Assembly: GCA_036557785.1 (NCBI GenBank)
Contig: DATBGZ010000017.1
Coordinates: forward strand, 34,973-98,972
Direction: 5' to 3'
DNA from: DATBGZ01 sp036557785
GTDB taxonomy: Bacteria; Actinomycetota; Actinomycetes; Mycobacteriales; Micromonosporaceae
DNA length: 64,000 bases
The notes under the pieces are model-generated. The model was not told the DNA's origin, did no database searches, and worked only from the letters and a program-made list of their open reading frames with translations. Positions within the stretch are counted from its first letter, which is position 1. Each line of letters opens with the position of its first letter. A program made the position numbers and the translations under genes. Shown here piece by piece: positions 1 through 8,120 of the stretch.

Positions 1-763
1 ACGCCAGGCGCTCAACGTCGCCCGGATGCGGCTGCTCGGGGCCGAGGTCGTCCCCGTGACCACGGGCTCGCGGACGCTCAAGGACGCGATCAATGAGGCG
101 CTGCGGGACTGGGTGACCAATGTGGACAACACCCACTACCTGCTCGGTACGGTCGCCGGCCCGCATCCGTTCCCCGTCATGGTTCGCGAGTTCGTCCGCG
201 GCATCGGCGTGGAAGCTCGCGAGCAGTGTCTCGACCTGGTCGGCCGGTTGCCCGACGCGGTCTGCGCCGCCGTTGGCGGTGGCTCCAATGCCATCGGCAT
301 ATTCCACGCGTTCATTCCCGACGCGGGAGTGCGGCTGCATGGCTTCGAGGCCGGCGGTGACGGCTTCGACACCGGCCGCCATGCGGCGTCGATCACGGCG
401 GGGGCGGTCGGCGTGCTGCACGGCAACCGGACCTTCGTGCTCCAGGACGAGGACGGGCAGACGATCGAGTCGCACTCCATCTCGGCCGGCCTGGACTACC
501 CAGGGGTCGGTCCCGAGCACGCCTGGCTCGCCGAGCAGGGTCGGGCCACGTACGAACCCGTGAGCGATGCCGAAGCGATGCAGGCCTTCCGACTGCTGTC
601 CCACACCGAGGGCATCATCCCGGCGATCGAGAGCGCACACGCGCTCGCCGGTGCGCTGCGGATCGCACCGTCGCTGGGCCCGGACGCGACGATCCTCGTC
701 TGCCTGTCGGGTCGTGGCGACAAGGACATGGAGACGGCCGGCACGTACTTCGGCCTCCTGTAA
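1..763 (+). CDS. trpB: Tryptophan synthase beta chain (3' part)
   Basis: This is the C-terminal 254 codons of TrpB; the reading frame is open from base 2 and the start lies outside the window. TrpB is the PLP enzyme that condenses indole with L-serine in the cytoplasm, as an alpha2beta2 complex with TrpA. Visible family signatures are the RQALNVARMRLLGAEV segment, the glycine-serine-rich phosphate-binding loop GGGSNAIG near base 285, and the conserved SHTEGIIPA(I)ESAHA block near base 600. It is followed after 12 bp by trpA, the usual trpBA operon order. Identification is secure; only the 5' end is missing. Confidence 0.97.
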   Translation, partial: RQALNVARMRLLGAEVVPVTTGSRTLKDAINEALRDWVTNVDNTHYLLGTVAGPHPFPVMVREFVRGIGVEAREQCLDLVGRLPDAVCAAVGGGSNAIGIFHAFIPDAGVRLHGFEAGGDGFDTGRHAASITAGAVGVLHGNRTFVLQDEDGQTIESHSISAGLDYPGVGPEHAWLAEQGRATYEPVSDAEAMQAFRLLSHTEGIIPAIESAHALAGALRIAPSLGPDATILVCLSGRGDKDMETAGTYFGLL

Positions 764-775
764 CGGAAAGCATCG

Positions 776-1681
776 ATGAGCGTCTCCATCGCTTTCGAGA
801 AGGCCCGGGCCGAAGGGCGGGCGGCGCTGGTCGGCTACCTGCCGGCCGGGTTCCCCACGGTTAGCGGGGGGATCGAGGCCGTACGGGCGCTCGCGACCAG
901 CGGTGTGGACCTCATCGAGGTCGGCTACCCCTACTCCGATCCCGTGATGGACGGACCGGTCATCCAGCGCGCCACCGAGGTGGCCCTCGCCGGCGGGGTG
1001 CGCGGCGACGACGTCATGCGCACGGTCGAGGCCGCTGCCGGGGCCGGCGTGCCCGTGGTGGTGATGACGTACTGGAACCTCGTCGAGCGCTATCACGGGT
1101 CCGTGCCCGCCCGCGGGGTCGCCAGCTTCGCCCGTGACCTCGCGGCCGCAGGAGGCGCTGGACTGATCACGCCCGACCTGATCCCGGAGGAGGCTGGCGA
1201 CTGGATCGGTGTCAGCGACGAGCACGCTCTGGACCGCGTCTTCCTCGTCGCCCCGTCCTCCACGGACGCGCGCCTCGCGGCGACGGTCGCGGCGTGCCGC
1301 GGCTTCGTCTACGCCGCCAGCGTCATGGGCGTGACCGGGGCTCGGGACACGACCTCGCAGTCGGCGCCCGCGCTGGTGGCCCGGGTACGCCACGCCGCGC
1401 AGGCGGCCAACCCCGGCCTGCCGATCGGGGTGGGTCTCGGCGTCCGCGACGGCGACCAGGCCGCCGAGGTCGGCTCTTACGCGGACGGGGTCATCGTGGG
1501 CAGCGCTCTGGTCTCTTGCCTGGCCGACACCGACCTCGCCTCGGGGCTGGCCGCCCTGCGCCGCCTGGTCGCCGACCTCGCGGCGGGTGTTGCGCCGCTC
1601 GCCGCTCGGGCAAGGCCCGCCGGGCGTCCCGCTGCCAGCGCCTGCCGGCCGCCAGACGACGAAGCCGACGTCGGGTGCTGA
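776..1681 (+). CDS. trpA: Tryptophan synthase alpha chain
   Basis: TrpA cleaves indole-3-glycerol phosphate to indole and glyceraldehyde 3-phosphate and channels indole to TrpB. The TIM-barrel signature LIEVGYPYSDPVMDGP is present at about residues 46-61, with the catalytic acid pair at E48 and D59 (equivalent to E49 and D60 of the E. coli enzyme). The phosphate-binding GVGLGVRDGDQA block is near residue 225. At 301 residues it is longer than the usual 260-270; the excess is an Ala/Arg/Pro-rich C-terminal tail that is probably not part of the barrel. It lies 12 bp after trpB. A stem-loop 10 bp after its stop probably ends the operon. Confidence 0.97.
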   Translation: MSVSIAFEKARAEGRAALVGYLPAGFPTVSGGIEAVRALATSGVDLIEVGYPYSDPVMDGPVIQRATEVALAGGVRGDDVMRTVEAAAGAGVPVVVMTYWNLVERYHGSVPARGVASFARDLAAAGGAGLITPDLIPEEAGDWIGVSDEHALDRVFLVAPSSTDARLAATVAACRGFVYAASVMGVTGARDTTSQSAPALVARVRHAAQAANPGLPIGVGLGVRDGDQAAEVGSYADGVIVGSALVSCLADTDLASGLAALRRLVADLAAGVAPLAARARPAGRPAASACRPPDDEADVGC

Positions 1682-1691
1682 GAGCCTTCGT

Positions 1692-1725
1692 GCCGACTGA
1701 CTGGTCGCTACCCTCAGTAGTCGGC
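1692..1725 (+). terminator. Stem-loop downstream of trpA
   Basis: GCCGACT-g-ACTG (1692-1703) pairs with CAGT-AGTCGGC (1715-1725), giving an 11-bp stem with one bulged G and an 11-nt loop. It starts 10 bp after the trpA stop and has no following T-run, which is common for actinomycete terminators. It would end the trp operon before the convergent glycosyltransferase gene. Termination activity is inferred from position and structure only. Confidence 0.5.
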
Positions 1726-2171
1726 TGTCCCGGGATCGGGCACAGATGCGCACGTTGCTTTGCTCAGGTGCGTCTGACGCAACACGGCGATGAGCAGGCT
1801 GTACTGATATATGGAAGATCCTCGCCTTTCTGATCGCGATCACTCACAGTGAGTGTCCGTCGGGCGGGTCGGGCGGCACGCGGGCCTAACGATCCCCGGC
1901 GACGATGTGGGATCACACCGGTCAATGTCATGCTGCCCCTACCCCGTGGGTCCTCGCCATCCCATCCGACAGACGGACCGCCTGGTCCGGGCCTGCCGAT
2001 TGTGGACGTCGCCGCAAGGCTGAGAGAGGCTTACTGACCGTCACGACAACCATTGTAGTCAGAGTCTTCGAGACATCTATCTTTCCAGGTAAGAGCCTGT
2101 TGCGTGAGGCGCACCATAGCAAACCGGCGAGAGCGCGTCATGTCGACCTCGCCCGTGACGTGTACGGTCCG
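1726..2171. other. Non-coding stretch between trpA and the glycan locus
   Basis: About 450 bp between two convergent genes. Short open frames here have no recognisable protein signature or convincing ribosome site. The visible structure is a pair of abutting palindromes at 1831-1855, described separately. The composition is less GC-rich than the flanks, for example around 1800-1830 and 2040-2100. No tRNA, integrase site or insertion-sequence end was recognised. Confidence 0.5.
1831..1855. promoter_or_regulatory. Two abutting palindromes (operator-like dyads)
   Basis: TGATCGCGATCA (1831-1842) is a perfect 12-bp palindrome. It shares two bases with CACTCAC-A-GTGAGTG (1841-1855), which has perfect 7-bp arms around one central base. 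Such dyads often bind dimeric regulators, and the second could also form a small RNA hairpin. There is no gene reading away from it nearby, so its role is unknown. Confidence 0.3.
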
Positions 2172-3347
2172 TCACATCGATGAAGGCCGTGGCCGGGTGC
2201 CGCTGACGGCCCGGTAGACCTCGAGCAGGGTCCGGGTCGCCACGGCGGGCGTGAACCGGGCCTCGTACGCCTGCCTGGCTCGCGCCACGAATCCCGCCGC
2301 CTCGGCGTGGGCGACCGGCAGCGCCGCGGCGAGGGCCTCGACCGTCGGCTGGGCCGTCCAACCGGCATCGCCGATGAGCCAGGGCAGGCCGCCGCGGGCC
2401 GTGCCGAGGACCGGCCGGGCGTTGGCGAGTGCCTCGATCGCGACCGTGGGGCAGACCTCGTCCCATGTGGACGGTACGACCACCACCGCGGCACCGCGCA
2501 TCGCTGTGGCGACCTCGGGCTGTGCCAGCCGGCCGAGGTAGGAGATGTCGTCGCGGGCGGCCGCCCGTGCCCGCACGAGCTCGGCGAGCGGTCCGTCGCC
2601 GGCGATCCGCAGCGGGCCGAGCGTGCCGGGTTCGTGCCGCTGCCATGCGTCGAGCAGCAGGGTGACGCCCTTCTCGGCGGAGAGCCGGGCGGCGAAGAAG
2701 AAGCCCTGTCCCGCCTGGGTGTTCGGGCCCGGATCGGGGACGGCGTTGGGGCGCACCACGACCCGCTCGGGCGGCACCCCAAGCGACCCGGCGAAGGCGG
2801 CCATCGCGGGCGTGAGCGCGAGCACCCGGTCCAGGCTGCGCCACGTGCCGCGGTGCAGCGCGAGCGTGGTCGCCATCACCGCCGACTGCACTCGGGAACC
2901 GCGGTAGCAGGCATGCCGTACGGCCGGGGTCGGCAGTGCCCGCCCGACACAGTCATGGCAGTCGTGGCCATCGCGGTGGAACAGGCCGTTGACACAGGTC
3001 TGGCGGAAGTTGTGCAGCGTGTGCACCACCGGGACGCCCCGGGCCTGTGCGGTGCGGACGACCCAGGGGGACAACAGCGGGTACGGGTTGTGCAGGTGTA
3101 CGGCGTCGGGGCGCTCGCGGTCCAGCAGCTCCCGGAGCTCACGCTGCGCCCGCCCGGCGTAGGCCGGCGAGACCACCAGCGCGGCGCGCTGCGCGGCCGG
3201 CAGGGCACCGATCTCGTCCGAGCTGCGCAGGAACGGGATCACCTCGACGCCGGCGCGTCCGAGTTCGTCGATCTCCGCGGCGACCACAGCGTTCTCGCCG
3301 GACGGCTGCGCCGCGGAGTACCGGTTGTGGGCGACGACGACCTTCAT
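2172..3347 (-). CDS. GT4-family glycosyltransferase with Cys-rich insert
   Basis: A 391-residue GT-B fold retaining glycosyltransferase. The N-terminal half has the LHNPYPLLSP and HTLHNFRQTC segments. The C-terminal donor domain has RLSAEKG (about 221-227) and an E-x7-E signature at E297/E305 (DEVCPTVAIEALA). Four cysteines at about 118, 130, 133 and 147 form the Cys-rich loop seen in a GT4 subgroup and may bind a metal. It is probably a cytoplasmic enzyme adding one sugar to a lipid-linked or polymer acceptor; donor and acceptor are not predictable. It is the last gene of a minus-strand run and converges on trpA. Its start codon lies inside a 27-nt direct repeat (see 3344-3402), so the start is likely but unusual. 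Confidence 0.85.
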   Translation of the reverse strand: MKVVVAHNRYSAAQPSGENAVVAAEIDELGRAGVEVIPFLRSSDEIGALPAAQRAALVVSPAYAGRAQRELRELLDRERPDAVHLHNPYPLLSPWVVRTAQARGVPVVHTLHNFRQTCVNGLFHRDGHDCHDCVGRALPTPAVRHACYRGSRVQSAVMATTLALHRGTWRSLDRVLALTPAMAAFAGSLGVPPERVVVRPNAVPDPGPNTQAGQGFFFAARLSAEKGVTLLLDAWQRHEPGTLGPLRIAGDGPLAELVRARAAARDDISYLGRLAQPEVATAMRGAAVVVVPSTWDEVCPTVAIEALANARPVLGTARGGLPWLIGDAGWTAQPTVEALAAALPVAHAEAAGFVARARQAYEARFTPAVATRTLLEVYRAVSGTRPRPSSM

Positions 3348-3402
3348 GGGCGGGCGCAGCGTGGGTGGGAAGGAATCATGGGCGGGCGCAGCCTGGGTGG
3401 GA
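3344..3402 (-). repeat. Tandem 27-nt repeat spanning a start codon
   Basis: Bases 3344-3370 and 3376-3402 are the same 27 nt with one difference (g versus c at position 17 of the unit), with a period of 32. On the minus strand each copy carries an ATG. The upstream ATG (3379) opens an 11-codon frame, MIPSHPRCARP, whose TGA overlaps the ATG of the glycosyltransferase gene (3347). The duplication therefore creates a possible translationally coupled leader peptide. Confidence 0.7.
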
Positions 3403-3421
3403 CCGGGTCACGGCCGAAAGC

Positions 3422-4474
3422 CTACGACCCCGCGGCGTCGACGAAGGTGGCCACCGACACGGCGATCTGCGCCGGCGACTGGGCGGCGTGCTCGAGGATC
3501 GTGTACCGACCGGGCCGGGTCGCCGGGGCGGCGGCCACGGCGGCGGCGAACTGCTCCCCGGAGAGGCCGAGCTCGGCCGGCGTGCAGGGCAGCCCGTGGC
3601 GCCGGAACGCCTCGCGCAACCGTCCGAACAGGACAGTGTCGCCTCGCAGATGCGTGCAGTAGAGCGCGCCCAGCGCGACCTGTTCGCCATGGCTGCCGGC
3701 CCCGGGGTGCGTGGCCGTGATCGCGTGCGCCACCTCATGGCACCCGCCACTGCAGGGCAGGCTGGTGCCGGCCACGGCCATGGCCACCCCACCGAGCACC
3801 AGGGCGTTGGCCAGGGTCGCCAGGAAGTCCTCGTCCTCGATCCCGCCCGCGTGGTTGAGCACGGCCTCGGCCGGGGTCCGCGACAGCGCCAGCGCCAGGC
3901 CGTCGATGGGCTCACCGCGCGCGGCGTGCGCCAGCTCCCAGTCCGCGGTGGCGCAGAGATTGGACAGCGCGTCGCCGACGCCCGAGCGTGAGCCCGGGCC
4001 GCGCCGGACGTAGTCGAGGTCGACGAGGACCGCGTACGGTGCTGCCGCGCCGTAGGAGATCGTGGCGCCGGCGCGCTCCAGCACTGCGACGGGGGAGGCG
4101 ATGCCGTCGTGGGCGAGGCTCGTCGCCACGGTCACCATCGGCAACCCATGCCGGGTGGCGGCGTACTTGACTGTGTCGATGGTCCGGCCGCCACCGACCG
4201 CGACCACGGCGTCGAAGCCGGCGGAGTGCAGCTTCTCCCCGAGCTCCTCGGCCGCCTCGACGGTGCCGCCCACCACCGTGAAGAGCTGGGCGCGGCGCAG
4301 CAGCGGGCGCAGGATGTCGGCGACCTCCTCGCCCAGGCCGGCCCCGACGACCACGGCGACCTCGCCGCCGGCCGAGATGCGGCTGTCGGTGAGCACCTCG
4401 GGCAGTGCGCGCAGCGCGCCGGCGCGCACCTGGATGGTCAGCGGAACCTGTACGGTCCGGGCTAGTAGCGGCAT
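3422..4474 (-). CDS. Glycerol-1-phosphate dehydrogenase-like enzyme (iron-containing ADH fold)
   Basis: A 350-residue protein of the dehydroquinate synthase/iron-containing alcohol dehydrogenase superfamily, closest by eye to the EgsA/AraM group that reduces dihydroxyacetone phosphate to sn-glycerol 1-phosphate with NAD(P)H. It shows the nucleotide-binding GGGRTIDTVK block (94-103), the TSLAHDGIASP block (118-128), and the probable metal ligands D168, H246 or H250 (SGGCHEVAH) and H262 (SHGEQVALG). The ATG at 4474 was chosen because the frame upstream is only the shadow of the next gene; it overlaps that gene's stop by 13 bp, indicating coupling. Paired with a nucleotidyltransferase, it probably supplies a polyol phosphate for a CDP-activated substituent. 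Another 3-carbon or larger keto-phosphate substrate is possible. Confidence 0.8.
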   Translation of the reverse strand: MPLLARTVQVPLTIQVRAGALRALPEVLTDSRISAGGEVAVVVGAGLGEEVADILRPLLRRAQLFTVVGGTVEAAEELGEKLHSAGFDAVVAVGGGRTIDTVKYAATRHGLPMVTVATSLAHDGIASPVAVLERAGATISYGAAAPYAVLVDLDYVRRGPGSRSGVGDALSNLCATADWELAHAARGEPIDGLALALSRTPAEAVLNHAGGIEDEDFLATLANALVLGGVAMAVAGTSLPCSGGCHEVAHAITATHPGAGSHGEQVALGALYCTHLRGDTVLFGRLREAFRRHGLPCTPAELGLSGEQFAAAVAAAPATRPGRYTILEHAAQSPAQIAVSVATFVDAAGS

Positions 4475-5250
4475 GCGATCTCCCGGGCCCGCGACAGGTC
4501 GGCGTGGTCGTCGACCTCGACCCAGTCCAAGCGCCCGATGTGCGTCCCGCCCACGGCGCCGGTGCGGTCGGCGAGCAGCTGCAGCCCGTCCTCGTAGTAC
4601 AGGCCCGGGTCGCCCTGCCAGGTCTTCTCCAGGCACAGCGCCAGTTCCGTGGCGGCATCGGGCTCGATCAGCGCCGCGCCGATGTACTCGCCGTGGGCGT
4701 CGCCGACCGGCATCTTCTTGGTGATCCGCAGTACGCGGTCCTCGTCGTCGAGGAGGACCTTCATCGCCTCGTCGGTGAGCGTCTTGACGCTGTCCACCGC
4801 GATCCGTACACCGGTGCCCGCTCCCGGCCGGAGCAGCGCGTGCTCGACGGCCACCGGATGCACGGTGTCCCCGTTGACAAGCAGCGCACCCTGCGCGAAG
4901 TACTCCCGGGCCAGCCAGAGCGAGTAGGCGTTGTTCCACTCCACGCGGTCGTTGTCGACCAGGCGCAGCCGTAGGTCGTGCCGCTCCTGCAGGTCCGGTA
5001 CGCGCTGGCGCAATGCGTCGGCCTGGTGGCCCACCACGAGCACCACCTCGTCGAGGTCGACGAGCCGCAGGTTGTGCAGTACCACGTCGAGGATGGTCCG
5101 GTCGTCGGCGACCGGCAGCAGCGTCTTGGGCAGGCTGAGGGTGTCGGGCAGCAGTCTGCGGCCGAAGCCCGCGGCGAGGACGATGCCGATCACGGCGCGT
5201 CTACGCTCTGCGTTTGTGTGTTCGTCACCTGGGCCTCGCCTCGTGTTCAC
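4462..5250 (-). CDS. NTP-transferase (sugar/polyol-phosphate cytidylyltransferase-like)
   Basis: A 262-residue nucleotidyltransferase of the NDP-sugar pyrophosphorylase/LicC fold. The GIVLAAGFGRRLLPDT loop and LPKTLLPV block bind the NTP; LVNGDTVHP carries the metal-binding aspartate; ITKKMPVGDAHGEYIG lies in the product domain. It overlaps the G1P dehydrogenase-like gene, so its likely substrate is that enzyme's phosphorylated alcohol, giving a CDP-alcohol. Phosphocholine (LicC), inositol phosphate (IPCT of hyperthermophiles) or a sugar 1-phosphate are alternatives. The ATG at 5250 gives a basic N-terminal tail; a GTG about 19 codons later, just before the core motif, is an equally plausible start. 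Confidence 0.8.
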   Translation of the reverse strand: MNTRRGPGDEHTNAERRRAVIGIVLAAGFGRRLLPDTLSLPKTLLPVADDRTILDVVLHNLRLVDLDEVVLVVGHQADALRQRVPDLQERHDLRLRLVDNDRVEWNNAYSLWLAREYFAQGALLVNGDTVHPVAVEHALLRPGAGTGVRIAVDSVKTLTDEAMKVLLDDEDRVLRITKKMPVGDAHGEYIGAALIEPDAATELALCLEKTWQGDPGLYYEDGLQLLADRTGAVGGTHIGRLDWVEVDDHADLSRAREIACRY

Positions 5251-5334
5251 CTGACGGTTGGTCAGTGTGCCACGGGGCCGGCCGCATAGCTAGGGGGTGG
5301 CGGTCGCGGGACAGCGCGGGTGCGAGCGCCACAA

Positions 5335-6975
5335 TCAATCGCGAGCGGTGAATCTGCGACGGGCCGCGCGCACCCGCGCCGCCACCCGCCGCCCGCCGAG
5401 CCAGGCGACCACCACGGCGGCCCGGGCCAACGAGCGCACGCCTTCGACCTCCACCGTCGAGGGCACGAGCCGGCCCCGGCGGCCACCGGGCACGCTCGGG
5501 ATGCCGGCGGCGAGCTCCTCGGGCCCGAGTTGGCCCAGGTCGATGATGCCGACCTGCTCCGCGGTCGCGTCCCTACGCCCGTGCACGGCCGTCACCAGGT
5601 CGAGGAGCGGCTCATCGTCGGTACGGAGCCATCGTGCCCGGCTCAGCGCCGCCGTGCGCCAGAGCAAGATGTCGTGCCCGGTCCGGGCGCCGACCCGGAC
5701 GACCCCGGCCTGGTGACGGTCGGCGAGGTCGATGAGGGTGCGCAGCGCGCCGGGCGCGAGACCGTACGGGGCCGGCAGCTCGAGCAGGTACGGCGACGGG
5801 AACGCCGAGTCGGGCGCCTCGGTGGCGAACCTCACCCTCGGCTCGCCCCGGTAGCTGGCGGCGATCAGGCGCAGGTCGAGCTGCGGGTCGGTCAGGGCCG
5901 GTACGCGTCCGGGGTTGAGCCGGTCCCACGGGCCGACCAGGGTGAGGCGAAGATCGCCCTCCTGCCCCCGCAGCACCGAGTCGACCGCTGCCCGCACACG
6001 TTCCAGCGGCTGCCCCTGCGCCGGCATCACGACCTCGACCAGGGGCACCGTCCAGGCCGTGCCGCCGGCCTTGCGCCAGGTCCGGGGGATCGGCACGCGG
6101 TCGGCGAGGAACGCGAGCCGGTACCGGGCGATCTCGTCCTTGGCCCGCATCACATGGGTCGGTCCGAGATGCCAGGCGCGGGCGGCGGGCTCCGGGATGA
6201 AGACCGCCCCCGCCTGGGCGAGCCGGTAGCCGAACTCGGTGTCGTTGCCGAACCGCAGCGCCGCGTCCATGCCGCCGGCGGCGTCGTAGAGCTCCCGGCG
6301 TAGCCCGACGGTCGCGCCGACGAAGACCCGGAACGCGAGGTGGTCGGCGCTGCGGAGCTGGTCGGTCTGCGCGATGTGGCGCTCCTGATAGCCGTGCGGC
6401 TCGCCAGGGTGCGCGCCGAAGAGCTCGGCGGCCCCACCCTTGGCCCAGGCCGCGGCGACCTCCTCGGGGGTCGGGAGCGGCCCGTACGCCGCGGGGTCCA
6501 CGAACCGCTTGTAGCCCAGGCTGACCGCGTACGGCAGCACGTGGTGCCAGCGCGCCAGCGCCGCCACGTGCCCGGGATGGACGAGCATGTCCGAGTCGAG
6601 CAGGTGCAGGATCTCTCCGGAGCTGTGCGAGACCCCGAGCCGTACCGCGTTCGCCTTGCCCCACCCCTGCTCGACGCGCAGCAACCTCGTGGCCTCGGGC
6701 CGGATCCCGGGCAGGCGCAGGGGCGGGTCGGAGCCGTCGTCGACCACGACCACGTCGAACAGCTCGGACGGGTAGCTCTGCCCGCTCAGCGCCGCCAGCG
6801 CGAGGTCGACGGTCGCCTGATCCTGGTAGGCGGGCATGACGACGCTGACCGTCGACGTGGGTCGCCAGCCGTCCAGGTCGGGTACCGCGACGGGCGACCA
6901 GTCGTTGCGGAAAACCCGGGACACCGCGCCGATCGGACGCCCAAACTTCACTTGCTGGACATCGGGACCGGACAC
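5335..6975 (-). CDS. GT2 glycosyltransferase, two-domain
   Basis: A 546-residue protein with an N-terminal GT2 (GT-A) domain: SVVMPAYQDQ at about 44-53, VVVVDDGSD, a DSD metal-binding triad at about 127-129, and a later GNDTEFGYRLAQAG block with the probable catalytic acid. The C-terminal 250 residues look like a degenerate repeat of the same fold and end in a very basic tail. It is a near full-length paralogue of the 25186-26709 product, sharing the EFGYRLAQ-GAVF-P, ARAWHLGP and FP-PY segments. No membrane segment is evident. It lies 53 bp from a divergent GT2 gene, and the shared gap probably holds both promoters. The sugar donor cannot be predicted. Confidence 0.85.
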   Translation of the reverse strand: MSGPDVQQVKFGRPIGAVSRVFRNDWSPVAVPDLDGWRPTSTVSVVMPAYQDQATVDLALAALSGQSYPSELFDVVVVDDGSDPPLRLPGIRPEATRLLRVEQGWGKANAVRLGVSHSSGEILHLLDSDMLVHPGHVAALARWHHVLPYAVSLGYKRFVDPAAYGPLPTPEEVAAAWAKGGAAELFGAHPGEPHGYQERHIAQTDQLRSADHLAFRVFVGATVGLRRELYDAAGGMDAALRFGNDTEFGYRLAQAGAVFIPEPAARAWHLGPTHVMRAKDEIARYRLAFLADRVPIPRTWRKAGGTAWTVPLVEVVMPAQGQPLERVRAAVDSVLRGQEGDLRLTLVGPWDRLNPGRVPALTDPQLDLRLIAASYRGEPRVRFATEAPDSAFPSPYLLELPAPYGLAPGALRTLIDLADRHQAGVVRVGARTGHDILLWRTAALSRARWLRTDDEPLLDLVTAVHGRRDATAEQVGIIDLGQLGPEELAAGIPSVPGGRRGRLVPSTVEVEGVRSLARAAVVVAWLGGRRVAARVRAARRRFTARD

Positions 6976-7028
6976 GGCCCGACGCTAGCATCCGTTGGTT
7001 ACCACCCCCTGGAGAGCGTGGGAGTGTT

Positions 7029-8000
7029 GTGCCGACCCAGCCTGACGTCAGCGTGGTCATCCCGACCCGCGGCCGCCCAGAGCTGGTGACGCGTGCCGTC
7101 CGCAGCGCGCTGGCACAGACCATCGAGAACATCGAAGTGATCGTCGTCATCGACGGCCCGGACGGCGTGAGCGGCGATGCACTGAAACTGATCGATGATA
7201 ACCGACTGCGGATCATCGAGCTGCCGGAGAACCACGGCGCCCCCAACGCGCGCAATGTCGGCGCCGGCGAGGCGCGGGCCGCGTGGACCGCGCTGCTCGA
7301 CGACGACGACGAGTGGCTGCCGACCAAGCTCGCCACCCAGCTCGACCTCGCCGAGCGCTCGCCCTATGAGCAGCCGATCGTCGTCTCCCGCCTGGTGCAC
7401 CGCACGCCGCGGGCGCGGTTCGTGGTGCCCCGCCGGGTGCCCGGGCCGGGCGAACCGATCAGCGAGTACCTGACCGTACGGCGCGGGCTGTTCCACGGGG
7501 ACGGGTTCATCCAGACCTCGACCATCATGGCGCCGACCGGACTGCTGCGCCACGTTCCGTTCAGCGTCGGGCTGCGCCGCCTGCAGGAGCTGGACTGGAC
7601 CCTGCGGGCGCTGCGGGAACCGGGGACCGGCGTGGCCATGGCGGGCGAGCCATTGGTCATCTGGTACGCCGACGAGAACCGGCCGCGGGTCAGCTTCGAC
7701 TCGCCCTGGCCGGAGCAGTTGGCCTGGATCCGGGCCAACCGCGACCTGTTCACCCCCCGCGCCTACGCCGCCCTGATCATGAGCGCGATCTCCGCCATGG
7801 CGGCGCCCACGCACAGCCCGCGGGCCTTCGCCACCCTGCTGGGCGAGGCGCACCGCCGCGGTCGTCCGGGCCTGCTCGACTACGTCACGTTCCTTCAGGT
7901 CTGGCTGGTACCGCAGGGCCAGCGCCGCCGCTGGCGAGACCTGGTCCTCGGCAACCGGCATGCACAGTCTGCGGTGACCAAGCGGGCGCCGGAAGCGTGA
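7029..8000 (+). CDS. GT2 family glycosyltransferase
   Basis: A 323-residue single-domain GT-A glycosyltransferase. VSVVIPTRGRPELV (7-20) is the nucleotide-binding strand, VIVVIDGPDG the next strand, NHGAPNARNVGAG the conserved loop, and DDDDEW (91-96) the metal-binding motif. The GTG at 7029 is the start, preceded by a GGAG-containing leader. It diverges from the 546-residue GT2 and precedes the CgeB-GT2 fusion by 120 bp. It probably adds one residue of the repeat unit or a side sugar on the cytoplasmic face. The GC content is normal for the region, unlike the next three genes. Confidence 0.88.
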   Translation: MPTQPDVSVVIPTRGRPELVTRAVRSALAQTIENIEVIVVIDGPDGVSGDALKLIDDNRLRIIELPENHGAPNARNVGAGEARAAWTALLDDDDEWLPTKLATQLDLAERSPYEQPIVVSRLVHRTPRARFVVPRRVPGPGEPISEYLTVRRGLFHGDGFIQTSTIMAPTGLLRHVPFSVGLRRLQELDWTLRALREPGTGVAMAGEPLVIWYADENRPRVSFDSPWPEQLAWIRANRDLFTPRAYAALIMSAISAMAAPTHSPRAFATLLGEAHRRGRPGLLDYVTFLQVWLVPQGQRRRWRDLVLGNRHAQSAVTKRAPEA

Positions 8001-8120
8001 CGGGCGGGGTTGTCGCCCGCGGCGACCCACTGTTAACCTGTCGATCCTGGCAGCCTCTTGGATGAGGTCATCTATTGTCATGGCGGCGACGATCCGGCCG
8101 ACCACCCCTAGGGAGACTGG

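Noticed and set aside
2013..2040. A CTGAGA-containing stretch that recalls the TPP riboswitch
   Set aside because: The other conserved parts of the THI element are missing, and the gene downstream is not a thiamin gene.
2307..3662. A 451-codon plus-strand frame opposite the first GT4 gene
   Set aside because: It crosses two minus-strand genes and shows only high-GC composition, no domain.
4475..4939. N-terminal extension of the G1P dehydrogenase-like protein to 505 residues
   Set aside because: The extra sequence lies inside the nucleotidyltransferase gene, is Arg/Ala low complexity, and is absent from the family.
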